Below are positions 1 through 11,434 of a stretch of DNA of 64,000 bases, in pieces (positions within the stretch are counted from its first letter, which is position 1; each line of letters opens with the position of its first letter). This stretch comes from Solenopsis invicta. Lineage: Eukaryota; Arthropoda; Insecta; Hymenoptera; Formicidae. The stretch covers positions 18,048,501-18,112,500 of the forward strand of contig NC_052665.1 in assembly GCF_016802725.1 (NCBI RefSeq). Direction: 5' to 3'. The translations under genes and the position numbers were made by a program. Below the pieces are notes generated by a model. The model did not search any database, had not been told where the DNA came from, and saw only the letters and a program-made list of their open reading frames with translations.

Positions 1-943
1 CCAAAATTACATTTGGGTTTTAAAGTTTTAGTGAAATTCTACACTTTTCAAATTTGTTTATTTTTAATAAATGCATATTTAAAAATCGAGAGTGTAGATT
101 TTTTCTTTCATTTTGATAGCATATAGATTAAAACAATAATTCAAATACAGAAAATTAATGTTACAGTAATAAAAGCGAATGAAAATATCGTTCTGCATTT
201 TGATTATATCAAATTTATAAATGAAAGAGATACAAATAAAAAAAATATGCGTATAAATAAATGTATAAATGAACGAGATCTATATGCAATGAATATTTAG
301 TGTACGAATAAAAAAGAGTTTACGATGACGTAGAATATTCAACAGTTATCGGATAAGCACACCTGGATTTATTTCACTTTATTTATTCAAACGTATCGTA
401 TTTCTAATTATATTTTCTGCATTTCTGTAATCATATTTCTATAATATTTCATCCATCGGAGTATAGATTCATCAAAGTATCAATTATAAAATTAAAAAAT
501 TAAATAAATATACATATACAAGTGTCAAAAACTAGACAAGAAGTTTGTAAAAATTATGCGCGAAAACTATTTTTCTCAAAATATACAGGAACATTTAAAA
601 CTTTATTTTTGTTTTAAACTTTTAATTAAATGAATAATGTTGTCTTCATAGTCGCGGATTTATATTTGTTTGCATTCTAGATGTCCACGCGGTATTTCTT
701 GCCTCTTTATTTATTTTTATAAACTTGAACAATAATTGTTACGTAATAATTTATTATGCAATTGCCACATAAAATATAATTTTACAGCATAAATATTTTT
801 GATTTACAATACTTTTATTGTAAATATTTTTACCAATGCACAGTAATGAAACAGACAAAAAATGAAATCGGCATTTCTTTCTCTCCCCATTCTTTATTTT
901 TATTTTTATTTTAAAATTTGATTTTGTTCAATCAATCATAGCA
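1..943. other. AT-rich noncoding DNA
   Basis: Low-complexity AT-rich sequence with many in-frame stops on both strands. I see no gene, RNA or structured repeat here. Confidence 0.6.
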
Positions 944-1122
944 CACTGAAAAACAAAAGTTGTTAAAGTTAACAAAATTTTTCAACTGAATTTCTTTAGT
1001 TCACACACAAATACTTATGTATTTAAATTAAGTATACATGTAGTTAAAATTAAATGCGTAAATATTTGCACTGGAAAATTTAATCAAATTGAAAATTTTT
1101 GTCAACAAATTTTTTTTCTCGG
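944..1122. mobile_element. Small inverted-repeat element (MITE-like), family A copy 1
   Basis: The element starts CACTGAAAAAC and ends TTTTTCTCGG, then TA. The reverse complement of the right arm aligns imperfectly with the left arm, sharing a TTGTTRACAAAA-type block followed by an AAATAYTTAYGYATTTAA-type block. It is about 179 bp with no coding capacity. The same two blocks occur in the element at 15392, so these look like copies of one family. The superfamily is not established; TA-flanked ends would suit a Tc1/mariner-type parent. Confidence 0.6.
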
Positions 1123-1161
1123 TACTTATATATACTTAAATTCTATGTGTTTGTTATAACC

Positions 1162-1191
1162 AGAGAGAGAGAAAGAGAGAGAGAGAGAGAA
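1162..1191. repeat. (GA)n microsatellite
   Basis: Near-perfect GA dinucleotide run of 30 bp with one interruption. Confidence 0.95.
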
Positions 1192-1280
1192 CAAGAAGAA
1201 AGAAGACGGAATAAAGATTTGAATATGTAGAGTTAAAAATATTAATAAATATTTCGCATCAATAATAAGAAATATACGCG

Positions 1281-1516
1281 ACAGTGACAAAGTTTTTATT
1301 GGACGCTCGACGATATGGAAAATTTGGTGAATGCGTGATCGTTGTTGTTTTGACTAGGGCGGTCACACTCTTCCCGCTCGCAGTGCTTCGCGAGGGGACG
1401 AAGGAGTAGGAGGCTCGACGCGATCGCTCCGTTTCTCCGCTCCGCTTCATTGAAAGTAAGTCCGAGAATCGAATTTCGCGACGGATTGTTATTCGGGACG
1501 TTGAAATTAGCGTAGG
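1281..1516. repeat. CpG-rich 236-bp direct repeat, copy 1
   Basis: This copy aligns with 1711-1946 at a constant overall offset of 430 bp. The best-conserved blocks are CAGTGCTTCGCGAGG, GGCTCGACGCGATCGCTCC and TCCGAGAATCGAATTTCGC. It contains a donor-like GTAAGT at 1455. Two antisense frames give similar peptides in both copies, but neither frame is clearly preserved, so the conservation looks nucleotide-level. It may be a duplicated promoter or untranslated exon, or transposon-derived; I cannot tell which. Confidence 0.85.
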
Positions 1517-1710
1517 CGGTCACGGCCAGTTATGTTTTTCGTCGGATCGAGCGACAATCAGTGAAAAGTGCGACGTTCGGATCGGAGTCAACTCACGGCA
1601 TCGTTACATTCTCCGTCGAAACGATACGCGTATTGAGACGCATCGTCTCGTCCCCGTGTGATGTTCGCTAGATACGCAACGCGACTGAGCACGGGGAGTG
1701 TCGAGTAGCG

Positions 1711-1946
1711 ACAGAGTTTTATTATGTGAACGCTCGACGCCTGCCCGATACGGAGAATTCGGCGAATGTGACTGTTATTGTTTTCATCAGCACGGTCGCG
1801 CTCTCCCCACCCACAGTGCTTCGCGAGGGTTCGACGGAGTCGGCGGCTCGACGCGATCGCTCCGTTTCTCCGCACACTTCGCTTCGTGAGTCCGAGAATC
1901 GAATTTCGCTAGTGAACGTTATTCGAGACATTAATTAGTGTATGCG
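1711..1946. repeat. CpG-rich 236-bp direct repeat, copy 2
   Basis: Second copy of the repeat at 1281-1516. The donor-like site is kept as GTGAGT at 1886. Small compensating insertions and deletions near the left end restore the 430-bp register. The 194 bp between the copies is CpG-rich but not repeated. Confidence 0.85.
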
Positions 1947-2250
1947 ATCCTCCATCCGCTTCCAAAATTAAAGGACCCGCAAGACTTTGTGTCTAGGACA
2001 CGTAAAAGGCTGGTAATGGGATTCTGACGTGGCGTCAACGTCTCGTCGATCTGTGAGTAAATTAATACATCACTTTCGCACGACAGTTGTATCTGCGAAT
2101 TATGCATGTCGCGATTGCGAATAAAATGAAATGAATTGTGGTCGTAAAAGTGACGTGGATTATAAATGTGGGAATATCGAGTCAACTTCGTACTTTAATT
2201 TACACTGTTGCATACGAAGCGTGCGAGTAACATTTTTCTATCGCAGAAAA
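1947..2250. other. CpG-rich flank downstream of the duplicated segment
   Basis: It is less AT-rich than the surroundings, then grades into AT-rich DNA. A GTGAGT lies near 2052 and could be the donor of an untranslated exon. Open frames here have no recognisable product. Confidence 0.4.
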
Positions 2251-3089
2251 GATTTGTGGACAGTGATCGTTATCATTACTATACAACGTTCTGTACATAT
2301 GATATTTTTTACGATGTTTTAACGAAAATGATTACAATTTATAATTTATTACATATATATTTGTGCATGTATCATATGTAATATAATTAAAAAATTTGAT
2401 TTACTTTGTATGTATGTTTACTTTATTTTATTTATAATTGCGACATGCTGTCCGCATCGATTGCGATTTGTCGTCGCTAATTAATAATGGAAGAAGTGTG
2501 TGCCGTTTGTTTTATCCGCGTAATTACCACGGTGTCCATTGCTTGCTGTAATTTGCTGCAATTTCGACACAATTGTGCCGGTCATTTTTGTCTCTTGCTC
2601 TCTATTCTTAACCTTAACAATCACATATGATAAAAATAATCCCAACAACTTTGAATAATTGTCGCGTCTAACTTATTGTTTTTAATAAAAAAAAAAAATT
2701 GCTGAATATTTTTCAAATAATATAAAATGTGAATTCTTTTTATGTTACGTTAAATTTTAATTCGGACACACATGTAGTAAAAAAAACCTAAATAAAAAAA
2801 TAACGTAGAGAACATTTAACCAAAACTTTCGATGGGATTACACAGATCAAGTGATCGTTAAGGATTGAGACACCAATTTCTAATTAATTATGAAACAAAC
2901 ATAGCCTTTAACTACACTGGCTGATATACAAACGTATATCAGCGCACATAATTACGCAAATATTTCTTGTGTAACACGTTTATTTATTATTTAGAAAAAA
3001 AATCTCCAAAAGTTAACGTTATTGAAAATTAAAAGAAAAATATTTCTTACAATCATATAAACTTTTCTGTCGTATTTGTAATAAATGAT
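2251..3089. other. AT-rich noncoding DNA with one perfect hairpin
   Basis: I see no gene. At 2920-2943 a perfect 10-bp stem (GCTGATATAC) with an AAAC loop occurs. The rest is low-complexity. Confidence 0.6.
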
Positions 3090-3091
3090 TA

Positions 3092-3304
3092 CACTGAGAA
3101 AAGGATTCCTAAATTTTAATAACTATTTATTCAAATAGTACTTATGTAATATTTACTTACGGTACATAAATATTAACTCTATAAGAAAAAATTATATTTA
3201 AATTAAATTAGTGGTACTAAAAAAATATACAATTGCATCTAATAAATATTTCATTAATACTATTCGAATAAATGTTTATTAAAATTTGGTAATTTTTCTC
3301 TCAG
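3092..3304. mobile_element. Small TA-flanked inverted-repeat element (MITE-like)
   Basis: It opens CACTGAGAAAA and closes TTTCTCTCAG, with TA on both sides (3090-3091 and 3305-3306). The arms are complementary for about 50 bp: an AAATTTTAATAA block and a TATTCRAATAGTA block occur in opposite orientation at the two ends. It is 213 bp and non-coding. The tips match the elements at 944 and 15392 but the inner arms differ, so it may be a sister family. Confidence 0.75.
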
Positions 3305-3750
3305 TATCTTTTAGCTTCAAAATGTTTAATTATTACACCATGCTAAAAAACTACTAATTTTTCAAATTTCATAAAATTAATTAAACTTTTTACAAATTGT
3401 TTAAATAAAATATAAATTTGTTAAACTAACGAGAGCGTTTTGCCTTGAAAACTCTTTTAAATAGTTTATTCCAAACCGATGTGGTAGAGTACAAAGAATA
3501 AAAATATATAAATACTGCATCTCAATTAATATCTTTTTATCATTTGCATTTTCTTAATTAATTGTTAATGAACTGTTTCACGATTTCTTTCATGAACCAT
3601 TCACAAGCGAGACATCCAATTAACAAAGAGCTTATTTATTAATTACTCTGCTTAATCTATTTAAAATAGCATTTATTAAATTGCAAAGAAAATGCATAAA
3701 TAAAATACTTTCGTGAAAGGACACAGATCTCTTTCTATTTCGTTCTGTGT

Positions 3751-3774
3751 TTCGAAGATATCTTCGAAGATATC
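3751..3774. repeat. Palindromic 12-mer in tandem
   Basis: TTCGAAGATATC occurs twice in a row. The tract is self-complementary in more than one register because each unit is built from TTCGAA and GATATC. Confidence 0.9.
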
Positions 3775-4019
3775 TATCTTTCAATTTATATTTATTATGC
3801 AATCCTATTAATTAGTTTTTTTAATTTAGGCTCGGCACAAATATATCGTTGGTACGATACTATATTACGTAATCGTTGATGAACTTAAGTAGCATAAAAG
3901 TTGTTGCTTATAACGAATGTTTTATTTGATCTTGAACATTAATTACGTTTCGTTCCCGTGGGAAAATATTCTGCCTTCGACTCGCAGAAATATCGTATCT
4001 AGCAAACAAATTGGATGGT

Positions 4020-4070
4020 GTATTTACATCGAATGATAAATCTCGGCGGGCCTCTCGTCGAAAGAGACCA
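4020..4070 (+). repeat. Direct repeat copy 1 (about 50 bp)
   Basis: TATTTACAT, then ATCTCGGCGGG, then TCGAAAGAGA appear in the same order and nearly the same spacing as at 4739-4786. Confidence 0.75.
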
Positions 4071-4738
4071 TCTTAGACGTACACTTTGATTTCGCGATCT
4101 CAAACTGTCTAGTAATAGCAACTAAATTGCACTACAAAATAAAAATTGTTATTTATTAGAATTGTTTAAATAGAAGAGTCAAATGAGCTGTTTATTTTTT
4201 GAAAGTAAAATAAATTTCAGAGAAATACAGATTAAAGCAGCATAAGAATGATTCAACTTATAATATTTCAACTTTACTAAAATTCTCTCTCAAATTTTAA
4301 AATAAAAGGATGTGCTCTTTTTTCTCAAATCGGATATCAAAATGTTCTTGTTTTACATTATACCAAAAGTTTTTTTAAGTCTTTGTTTAAATCTACAATA
4401 TATTTAATTACTATTAGAGGTGTAATAGTAATTAAATTGTAATGCAGACATGGTTTAGTGCCACAGATAGAAGGAAAAATTTAATACGTAATGTGTGTGT
4501 GGATATGCAGAGTAGTTCGAATAAAGCAATGATGCGCCGTTAAATCAATGCCTAATATCTAACCTCAATAGAAGGTTATTTAATAGAACAAAGTTCTTTG
4601 CCATCTGGCTTTTCGTGGCCAGTGAAAGTAATGATGCTTTGATGAAAATATTTGACTTCGACGTTAAAAGGTCTGCGTAAACATTTAGTAGTGGAGCATA
4701 ATACTTTAAGAAAAGAGTAGATTGAGAAAGGAGCGTAC

Positions 4739-4786
4739 ATATTTACATTAGACGATATCTCGGCGGGATTCCCATCGAAAGAGAAT
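4739..4786 (+). repeat. Direct repeat copy 2 (about 48 bp)
   Basis: Second copy of the block at 4020, about 720 bp downstream, with the same three sub-blocks. The intervening sequence is not duplicated as far as I can see. Confidence 0.75.
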
Positions 4787-7070
4787 GCTTTTGTGAACAC
4801 GGCGATATATCCCGCCATTGCATTGACAGTTATGAATGGTCTGGTATTGTAAAGAAGAAATTTCACTCGACTTGCTGTGTTCTTTTTTCTACGATCGCGC
4901 ACGATGGAATCTAACGAATATTTCTTCTATCGAAAACGTGCGACTTATTTTGGCGTTTATCCTATCGGCACGTCTTGCAATTTTCGCCACATACCATCTT
5001 CACTCGTTTACCCGATATTTGTTGAATTATCAATATTCATTACACTAATAATCATTGCTAAAACTCGTAATAAAAAAGTTACTCAACTAAAAATTTCTTT
5101 GTTCAAAAATAATTTATCATTAATTTTATTTATTAGAAAAAAAATGCGAACATTGTTACAAATGAAAAGGGATAAAAGGCCTTTTTAAGAAAATTTTTCA
5201 TTTAGAAAAGGCTAAACGAAGTAATACGCCCTACCTTTTTGTGTTCGCATATCAGTGTCAAAATTCCATTTCATCTTGCAAGAACCTCTGCAAGATTCAA
5301 TCTGGAAAGTGTAGTCGTCTATAAGAAACTGATATTTTGTTCAACAAGACTAAAAACACGAGATACCGCAAAACGTAGTGTCGTATCGCGTTACGTGACC
5401 GATAAAATCTCCCAAAATGCGCCAATCTATGTATATACGTTGCATTCGTTAAAACGTGGTAGAAACATAATTATTCTCGTTTAGAGTGTGAATATAGACC
5501 GTCGGGTCTAACATTCCTCCGCGAAATACTAAAAAGCGTATCGTTACTGTTACAGTCAGCCAAACCTTGTAATTATCCAGCTACGTACACAGAGACGCAC
5601 ATTTTCACCCTCTACACATACACACTAAAATCTCATGAATTTGCGAAGCTGGGGAAGAGGAAAGACGTTCCAATTAACGCGCATCCAATTAGTGTAAAAA
5701 ATTCCACGCGCCTTGATACTGATAATTATTTATTTAGACTTGATGTGGTTGCTTTTGCACGATTACATTAATTCGCAAACTAAACAGAGCTTGCATTATT
5801 TCGTACTAACGTGTTCTCTTTTTCCATTATCAAAAATTCACTCGCAGTGATAAAATATAACTCAATCTTCTTGCGAACGGTATGTGTTGTTTTGTGTGGA
5901 AATATAATTTTTATTTATACCATTTTATAAAATATTAAGAATTATTAGCTTTTGTTTGAGCAGTCAAATTAAAAAAAAAGATTATTATATTAAACGAGAT
6001 GTTCCGATAATTCTGCTTCTTGCTTCTTTAGACGTATATTTCTTCTACCATGTATTACAATTTTCTGCGCTGTATCAAGAAAAGAAGAATAAAGTGGAAT
6101 ATGTAAGTCGCACAAAGTGCCGTTTCGAAGTGGCTTTTACGAAAGTAAAAACTTGCCCCACTTTTTTTTCACAAAAAAAGAAACATTATTCTACGATCGA
6201 AAAAGAACTTATTTTGTGCTTAGTCCATTTATAATTTAATAAATATATAAAACGTTTAAATATCCGAAATTGTTTTATAAAAAGATACAGAAAAACATAA
6301 TTACAATTTAGAGAAAAGAAACAATTGTTTGAAATATTTGTATGCAAATTTCAAGTTTGAAATTAACACAATAGTAAGAAGATTCTGTTTTTGCGAGCAT
6401 ATTAAAATTTAATAAAAGCATACGCTGAATGAAAAATGATGCCTTTCGTATATATTTTCCGATTTCCGGACATTCGAGCGCGGTATAACACGAATAATAA
6501 ATTGAATTTCTTGAATTTCTTGGAAACCAAGAACGATTTTGATTCTTTTTTCATAACTCGACTCTCCAGGGCAAACTGAAAAATTGAAAAACGCGATCGT
6601 GTTAACGAGCAAACGTGTTCCAAAAAGTAAAGATCTCGTGCCAAATACATTTACTAGCGAGTAGCGTATATGAGTTATTTAGTTTTCGACACAGAAGAGA
6701 ACGCTTCTCGATATTTCATTTCATTAATTAACCACTTGATTTGATTTCGGACGCAGCGAAATTCGCGGAAAGGTGTACATGTACGATGAAACTCGGCAGA
6801 TCTTTGCTTTTTCAACAATTGCTTTCAAATAAAATAGAATTTTTGGGGTAGAACGAATCGTCTGTGGTTCAATAGTTGCATTGTACCGTGATATTTATTC
6901 TGTAAAAATAGTATAATGGAATTTTTGTGAAAAGCAGATGCAGCGATATTCCGTCTTATGTATATTTTATTTCTCCTTTTATTAGCATTGACTGCAATAT
7001 GTAGACTTAACAATTTCAAAGAAATTTGTTCTCAAATGTGACAACGTATCTGCAGTACCATACTTACCAA

Positions 7071-7264
7071 TAGGACTTGGAAGTTTGTGCGAGATCTTGT
7101 ATCACGCGCTGAACATCATGAGAGTTGTGTGAGACGATCGACAATTCTCGCTTGTGCAATTTCCTCATTGTGAATGTAACACATACATACACGCACACAA
7201 AACTCCTCGCACACAGCTAAGTTTAGTGTACGACACAAGATCTCACACGAATTTCCAAACTTGC
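7071..7264. mobile_element. Candidate inverted-repeat element
   Basis: The left arm has TGCGAGATCTTGTATC. The right arm, reverse-complemented, has TGTGAGATCTTGTGTC, preceded by a TTTGGAA-like block in both. The arms are about 35-45 bp and the core has CA-rich and TG-rich stretches. I cannot fix target-site duplications, so the ends are approximate. Confidence 0.5.
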
Positions 7265-8739
7265 TATCAATCATAGGAATTTATCAGGAACTTATCTTAT
7301 AAAATTATATCAATTACTATTTTTAAATTTTGAGAGCTTGAAATAATAAATGAATGATGCTATATCAAAACCGTAAGTAACTTTGGCTGTGGAATTTATA
7401 ATTTATTTTTATTTCAAGATCATCTTAAATAATGTCTCAAGATGCTATAGGGTTGTGTGATTGATTTATGACATCTTAAGATTGATTTTGAGACAATCTT
7501 AAATATAGAAATACGGACTATGATTTCCGATCTTTGTGTTTTATTAATATGATGTGACGTATTTTTTGCATAAATAGCGCATTTAATAATTAAGATACTA
7601 CTAAGTTTTCAGATTTTTTCTCAGATTTTTTTCATGTGTAATTCTACTAGTAATAATGCGCTAATAGAATTATACATGTATTATTCATGTGGAGAAGCGA
7701 TAGAAAATAGAAATTTTCTACATTATTTTAATGCAATATTTATAAGCAATAATTATTTTGTTAACAATTAATCTCACAATTAATACTTTATTTAATTATA
7801 AATTTTATATTAAAATGTTACACAATTTTATTATCAAAATAATTAGTGAAAATAATTTTAATTGTGTTGCAAATAATCATTACATTGACATGACTATTGG
7901 ATATAGAATTTCTCGCGTGATAATTAAATTCAATATACTAGATAGAAGTGATTTTGACAGAATATAGAATTGTCGAGTGCGCATAATAATGTACAACAAT
8001 CATATGTTACACAATGTCGAAACAACAGTAATTGTTAACGAAACAGTTAACGAAATTGATTCTCGATAAAGAAATTAATGCATATTCTATATTACCGTGA
8101 CGAAAATTGATATGAAATAGAGAAACCTGCACATATTTTGCTATTATATTATTGATGTCAGACTTTCATCAAGTTTTTGGTGAGCAATTATAGCGGCAAC
8201 TTTAAAAGTCACGAACACACGCGGCAATATATTTCCTTTCGGTTTTAATCAATATTGACATCTATTGCGAATTTGACTGTGTGAATTTGACCGAAAATGA
8301 CGGATCATCCAATCAATTGCAGCATCGTCGAAAAAAAATGCATCAGGAAAATCGGCCTTGCATAGTGGATTTTATTAATTAATCGCGCCAAAGATTATTA
8401 TGGATTGTATGTGATACACTAATCAAATATAGCTGTTATTTGCATGTCAATACTTATTTTCATTTCAGATGAATGAGATAAATAACATTTGCCGTGATTA
8501 AACATTAACAGAGTGCTGTGTAATCTAATATAATTGGAAAATTATTATTTATGTAGTTCCATTTCAGTTATATTCTATAACTGTTTGTTTATAGATAAAT
8601 GATTAATTTTTCAAATAAACTGACTACTTTTTGTTTAAGCATACTGCAAATTAAGATATCGTGAAATATCAGTGATTTATAAATAAATATACACATCCCA
8701 AAAGGGTAACAGACAAATCTTACCACGTAATATTTCCTC

Positions 8740-9250
8740 AAGGTAAAACGCGAAAAATAATTTGCAACTCGCGGCGATACGTGACCACGCGGGGCCAATT
8801 TGCAGTAACGGCGTATACTCCTCGGCAGACGTGCCTGGGACGTCGCGCGGGTTTCGGAATCCATTCCTTCTCCCAGAGAAGCACGAAACACGATAAACAA
8901 ACGGAAATTACATTGCGGGCCCCGATAGAAAAATAGAGGCGCGTACCTGCCTTGCGGCAATTCTCAAAGCGCGGCAAAGCGCAGGCTGCAGTTTGCTCGA
9001 AAACTTTCGTTTCTTATCTCGATGAGAGGGAGAGAGAGAGAAGAATCTATGCGCGTCATTTCGGGCATGCGACGCTTCCGAATTAGGACACCGCAATGTC
9101 CCAACCGCGGGGAGACGAAGTCGTTTTATGTACCGCTGAAATTTACATCGATGCAGCTGCGTCGCGCGCAATTTGCAAATGCACCAAGAGTACCTCCAAT
9201 GCGAATCTTTCCTTAGTTGAGACACGAGTTTTGCGCTGCCGGAGACTGTA
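8740..9250. other. CpG-rich island
   Basis: The G+C and CpG content is much higher than in the flanks. Short frames are open on both strands and have no recognisable domain. It includes a GAGAGGGAGAGAGA tract near 9025. It could be regulatory DNA, an untranslated exon, or an unrecognised exon. Confidence 0.5.
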
Positions 9251-11051
9251 TAGATAAGAAATGCGATTCATCAACCATATTGCGAATGGCTTTGCGAGCG
9301 TTCGAGAAAAGAGCAAGGTTCTTGCTTCGTTAGTTAAGTATTTAGGAAATACATATTCTCAAAAGAAATTACTTCACAAACCAGTATATATTTTTTTTTT
9401 AATATTGCAAAGACTTAACGAAGAATATATCTTTTACTCATTTAAGAATTTTTTGAAAATTACTGGAAATTTAATCTAAAAATTTTTAATATATCATTAA
9501 TATGCAACTATATAATTTAACTATTATAAATCAAGGACTTTACATTTTAGTCCTCCGTAAAAAAGTGTTCACATTGAAATATTTTGCTGAAAACTGAAAA
9601 TATCAATACTTATATATTTTATTTATACATTTTCTATCTTTTGTACATTTTTTGTGACTTTCTAACATTTTATACAGTCAAATCTTTTCGAGACTCTACA
9701 TTGCTATCTGTAGTAAGTTGTTTGAAACTCAGTTGACGGATCCTTCGGATCACGTCCGTGTTTGCTTCCAGAGAAGCAAGACGAGCAGATACGTAAAAGA
9801 ATAAAGATAAGAGAATAAAGAAATTTTACGTTCACGGATGATTTTTCGCCGCGACATGTTCTGCGGATCTACCATCGAAATATGTATCGACAAAATGTAT
9901 AAAAGTGCGGCCACGACCAGAGAAATTTCTCCGGGAGTCTACTTCTTCTGATATAGTCATTGGAGATCAAACCGACACCAATATCAGTACACTATATTCT
10001 GACTTTTCCGAAAATTGAAAAAATTCAACAAAATGCCAATTTCAAACGGTAAAAGCTTTCTTTTAAAGAATATTAAGTATATTCTTATTAAGTTTCGAGA
10101 AGTAAATCCTTTTTATTTTACATCATTTTCTGTAGTATTCTACTGAATTTAAAGAGAATATGAAACAAAAATACCTTTATAGTATTATTTGAAAATAAAA
10201 TATCTGCTTTACTTTTTTTGTTAAAACGAAAAATAAAAGCAGTAAATATAAACTTGAGAATATAAAAATAGTACAGAAAAATTGTGTATTTTGCAAAAAA
10301 AAAAACAAAAAATCATCCATAAAAAGAAGTTATAGGAAGAAGTTGCTAGAAGGAAGAAAGTTGTGCAAAATTCCGTCTATACTCGAACTGCGGGTATGTT
10401 TTTATCAACGTCAACAAGAACGGTGGACGGCGAATTAATTGCTTTTCCTCGGACAAAAAATTTTCTAAGAAAAAACTTCACTCTGCGATAAATCGATAAT
10501 CTTTGACAGTCTATTCCCATATATGTATTGTAGAAAGTAATAATGAGGACATACGTAACCGCGAACGTTCACATGCCGTCGTAGGAGACAGAAAATCTTC
10601 TTTGCGTTTTTTGCTCATTTCTGTCGAAACAAAGGCTACTATCTTGTCATTGTGAATTTTCCGTTCATATAACAATACGTACAGCTTCTCTCTTTGCCAT
10701 TTTGCGATAGTTTGCTATAAGTCGTCAAATAAATGCGTGGCCTTTTCCGTGACGTTTTCTTCGTTCTTCCGTTTGCAGAAAATACAGAAAATACAGAATA
10801 CGTGTCTACAATCGAGATGTGCCAATAAAGTTTTACAAATAAATTTGAAAGATCAAAGAAATGGAAATAAAAAAAAGCAAGGTAAATAAATTTTTTAAAT
10901 AACCGAGTTATTTACCATTTTTTTAATAAATGTGTTATCGATTCATTCGAGATTCGCAAAAAATCAAATATGTTTGATACGTATAACGACAACTGCAAAA
11001 TAAATTCATCTATATTTTTTATATAAAAGCTAATAAAATAAACTTTTATTT

Positions 11052-11102
11052 TTGCAATAATTAAAATGTATTATCGCAATAATTTTGCAATAATTAAAAT
11101 GT
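11052..11102 (+). repeat. 19-bp direct repeat, two copies
   Basis: TTGCAATAATTAAAATGTA occurs at 11052-11070 and again at 11084-11102. Confidence 0.9.
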
Positions 11103-11395
11103 ATAATCTGAAAACGTAACATTTTCTTTGGAGTGAAAGAAATAAAGAAAAAGTATGTATAGTAATAAGTGTATTACTGAATAAAATATTCAATAAAATT
11201 CTTAATATTGTAATGTATGTCTTGATTTTTTATTCAAATTATTAAAACATTTTTTGTAACAAAACAAGCCTTGTTATATTCTACAATTAATAATTATTAT
11301 TTTACAAGATTTGAAATAGTTTGTTACTTGTCATTGTAAAAATAATATTATAAATAAGAAGAGTAAATTTCAATCTAATTTTTTACCTAAATCTA

Positions 11396-11400
<5 letters not shown>

Positions 11401-11430
<30 letters not shown>
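11401..11430. repeat. (CA)15 microsatellite
   Basis: Perfect CA run, followed by imperfect CATACA and CACACA units to about 11450. Confidence 0.95.

Positions 11431-11434
<4 letters not shown>

Larger units (their letters stand above)
3307..8735. other. AT-rich noncoding DNA with small repeats
   Basis: I see no convincing exon. It holds a doubled 12-bp palindrome at 3751, a direct-repeat pair at 4020 and 4739, and an inverted-repeat element at 7071. Near 7420-7500 AAGATCATCTTAA-like blocks recur in both orientations, perhaps a decayed element. Short frames at 4576-5188, 5239-5484, 5956-6234, 6402-6650 and 8589-8735 have no recognisable domains. Confidence 0.5.

Noticed and set aside
1296..1875. 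Similar minus-strand peptides at 1296-1523 and 1588-1875
   Set aside because: The resemblance follows from the 236-bp DNA repeat. Other frames are equally similar, so there is no sign of selection on one protein.
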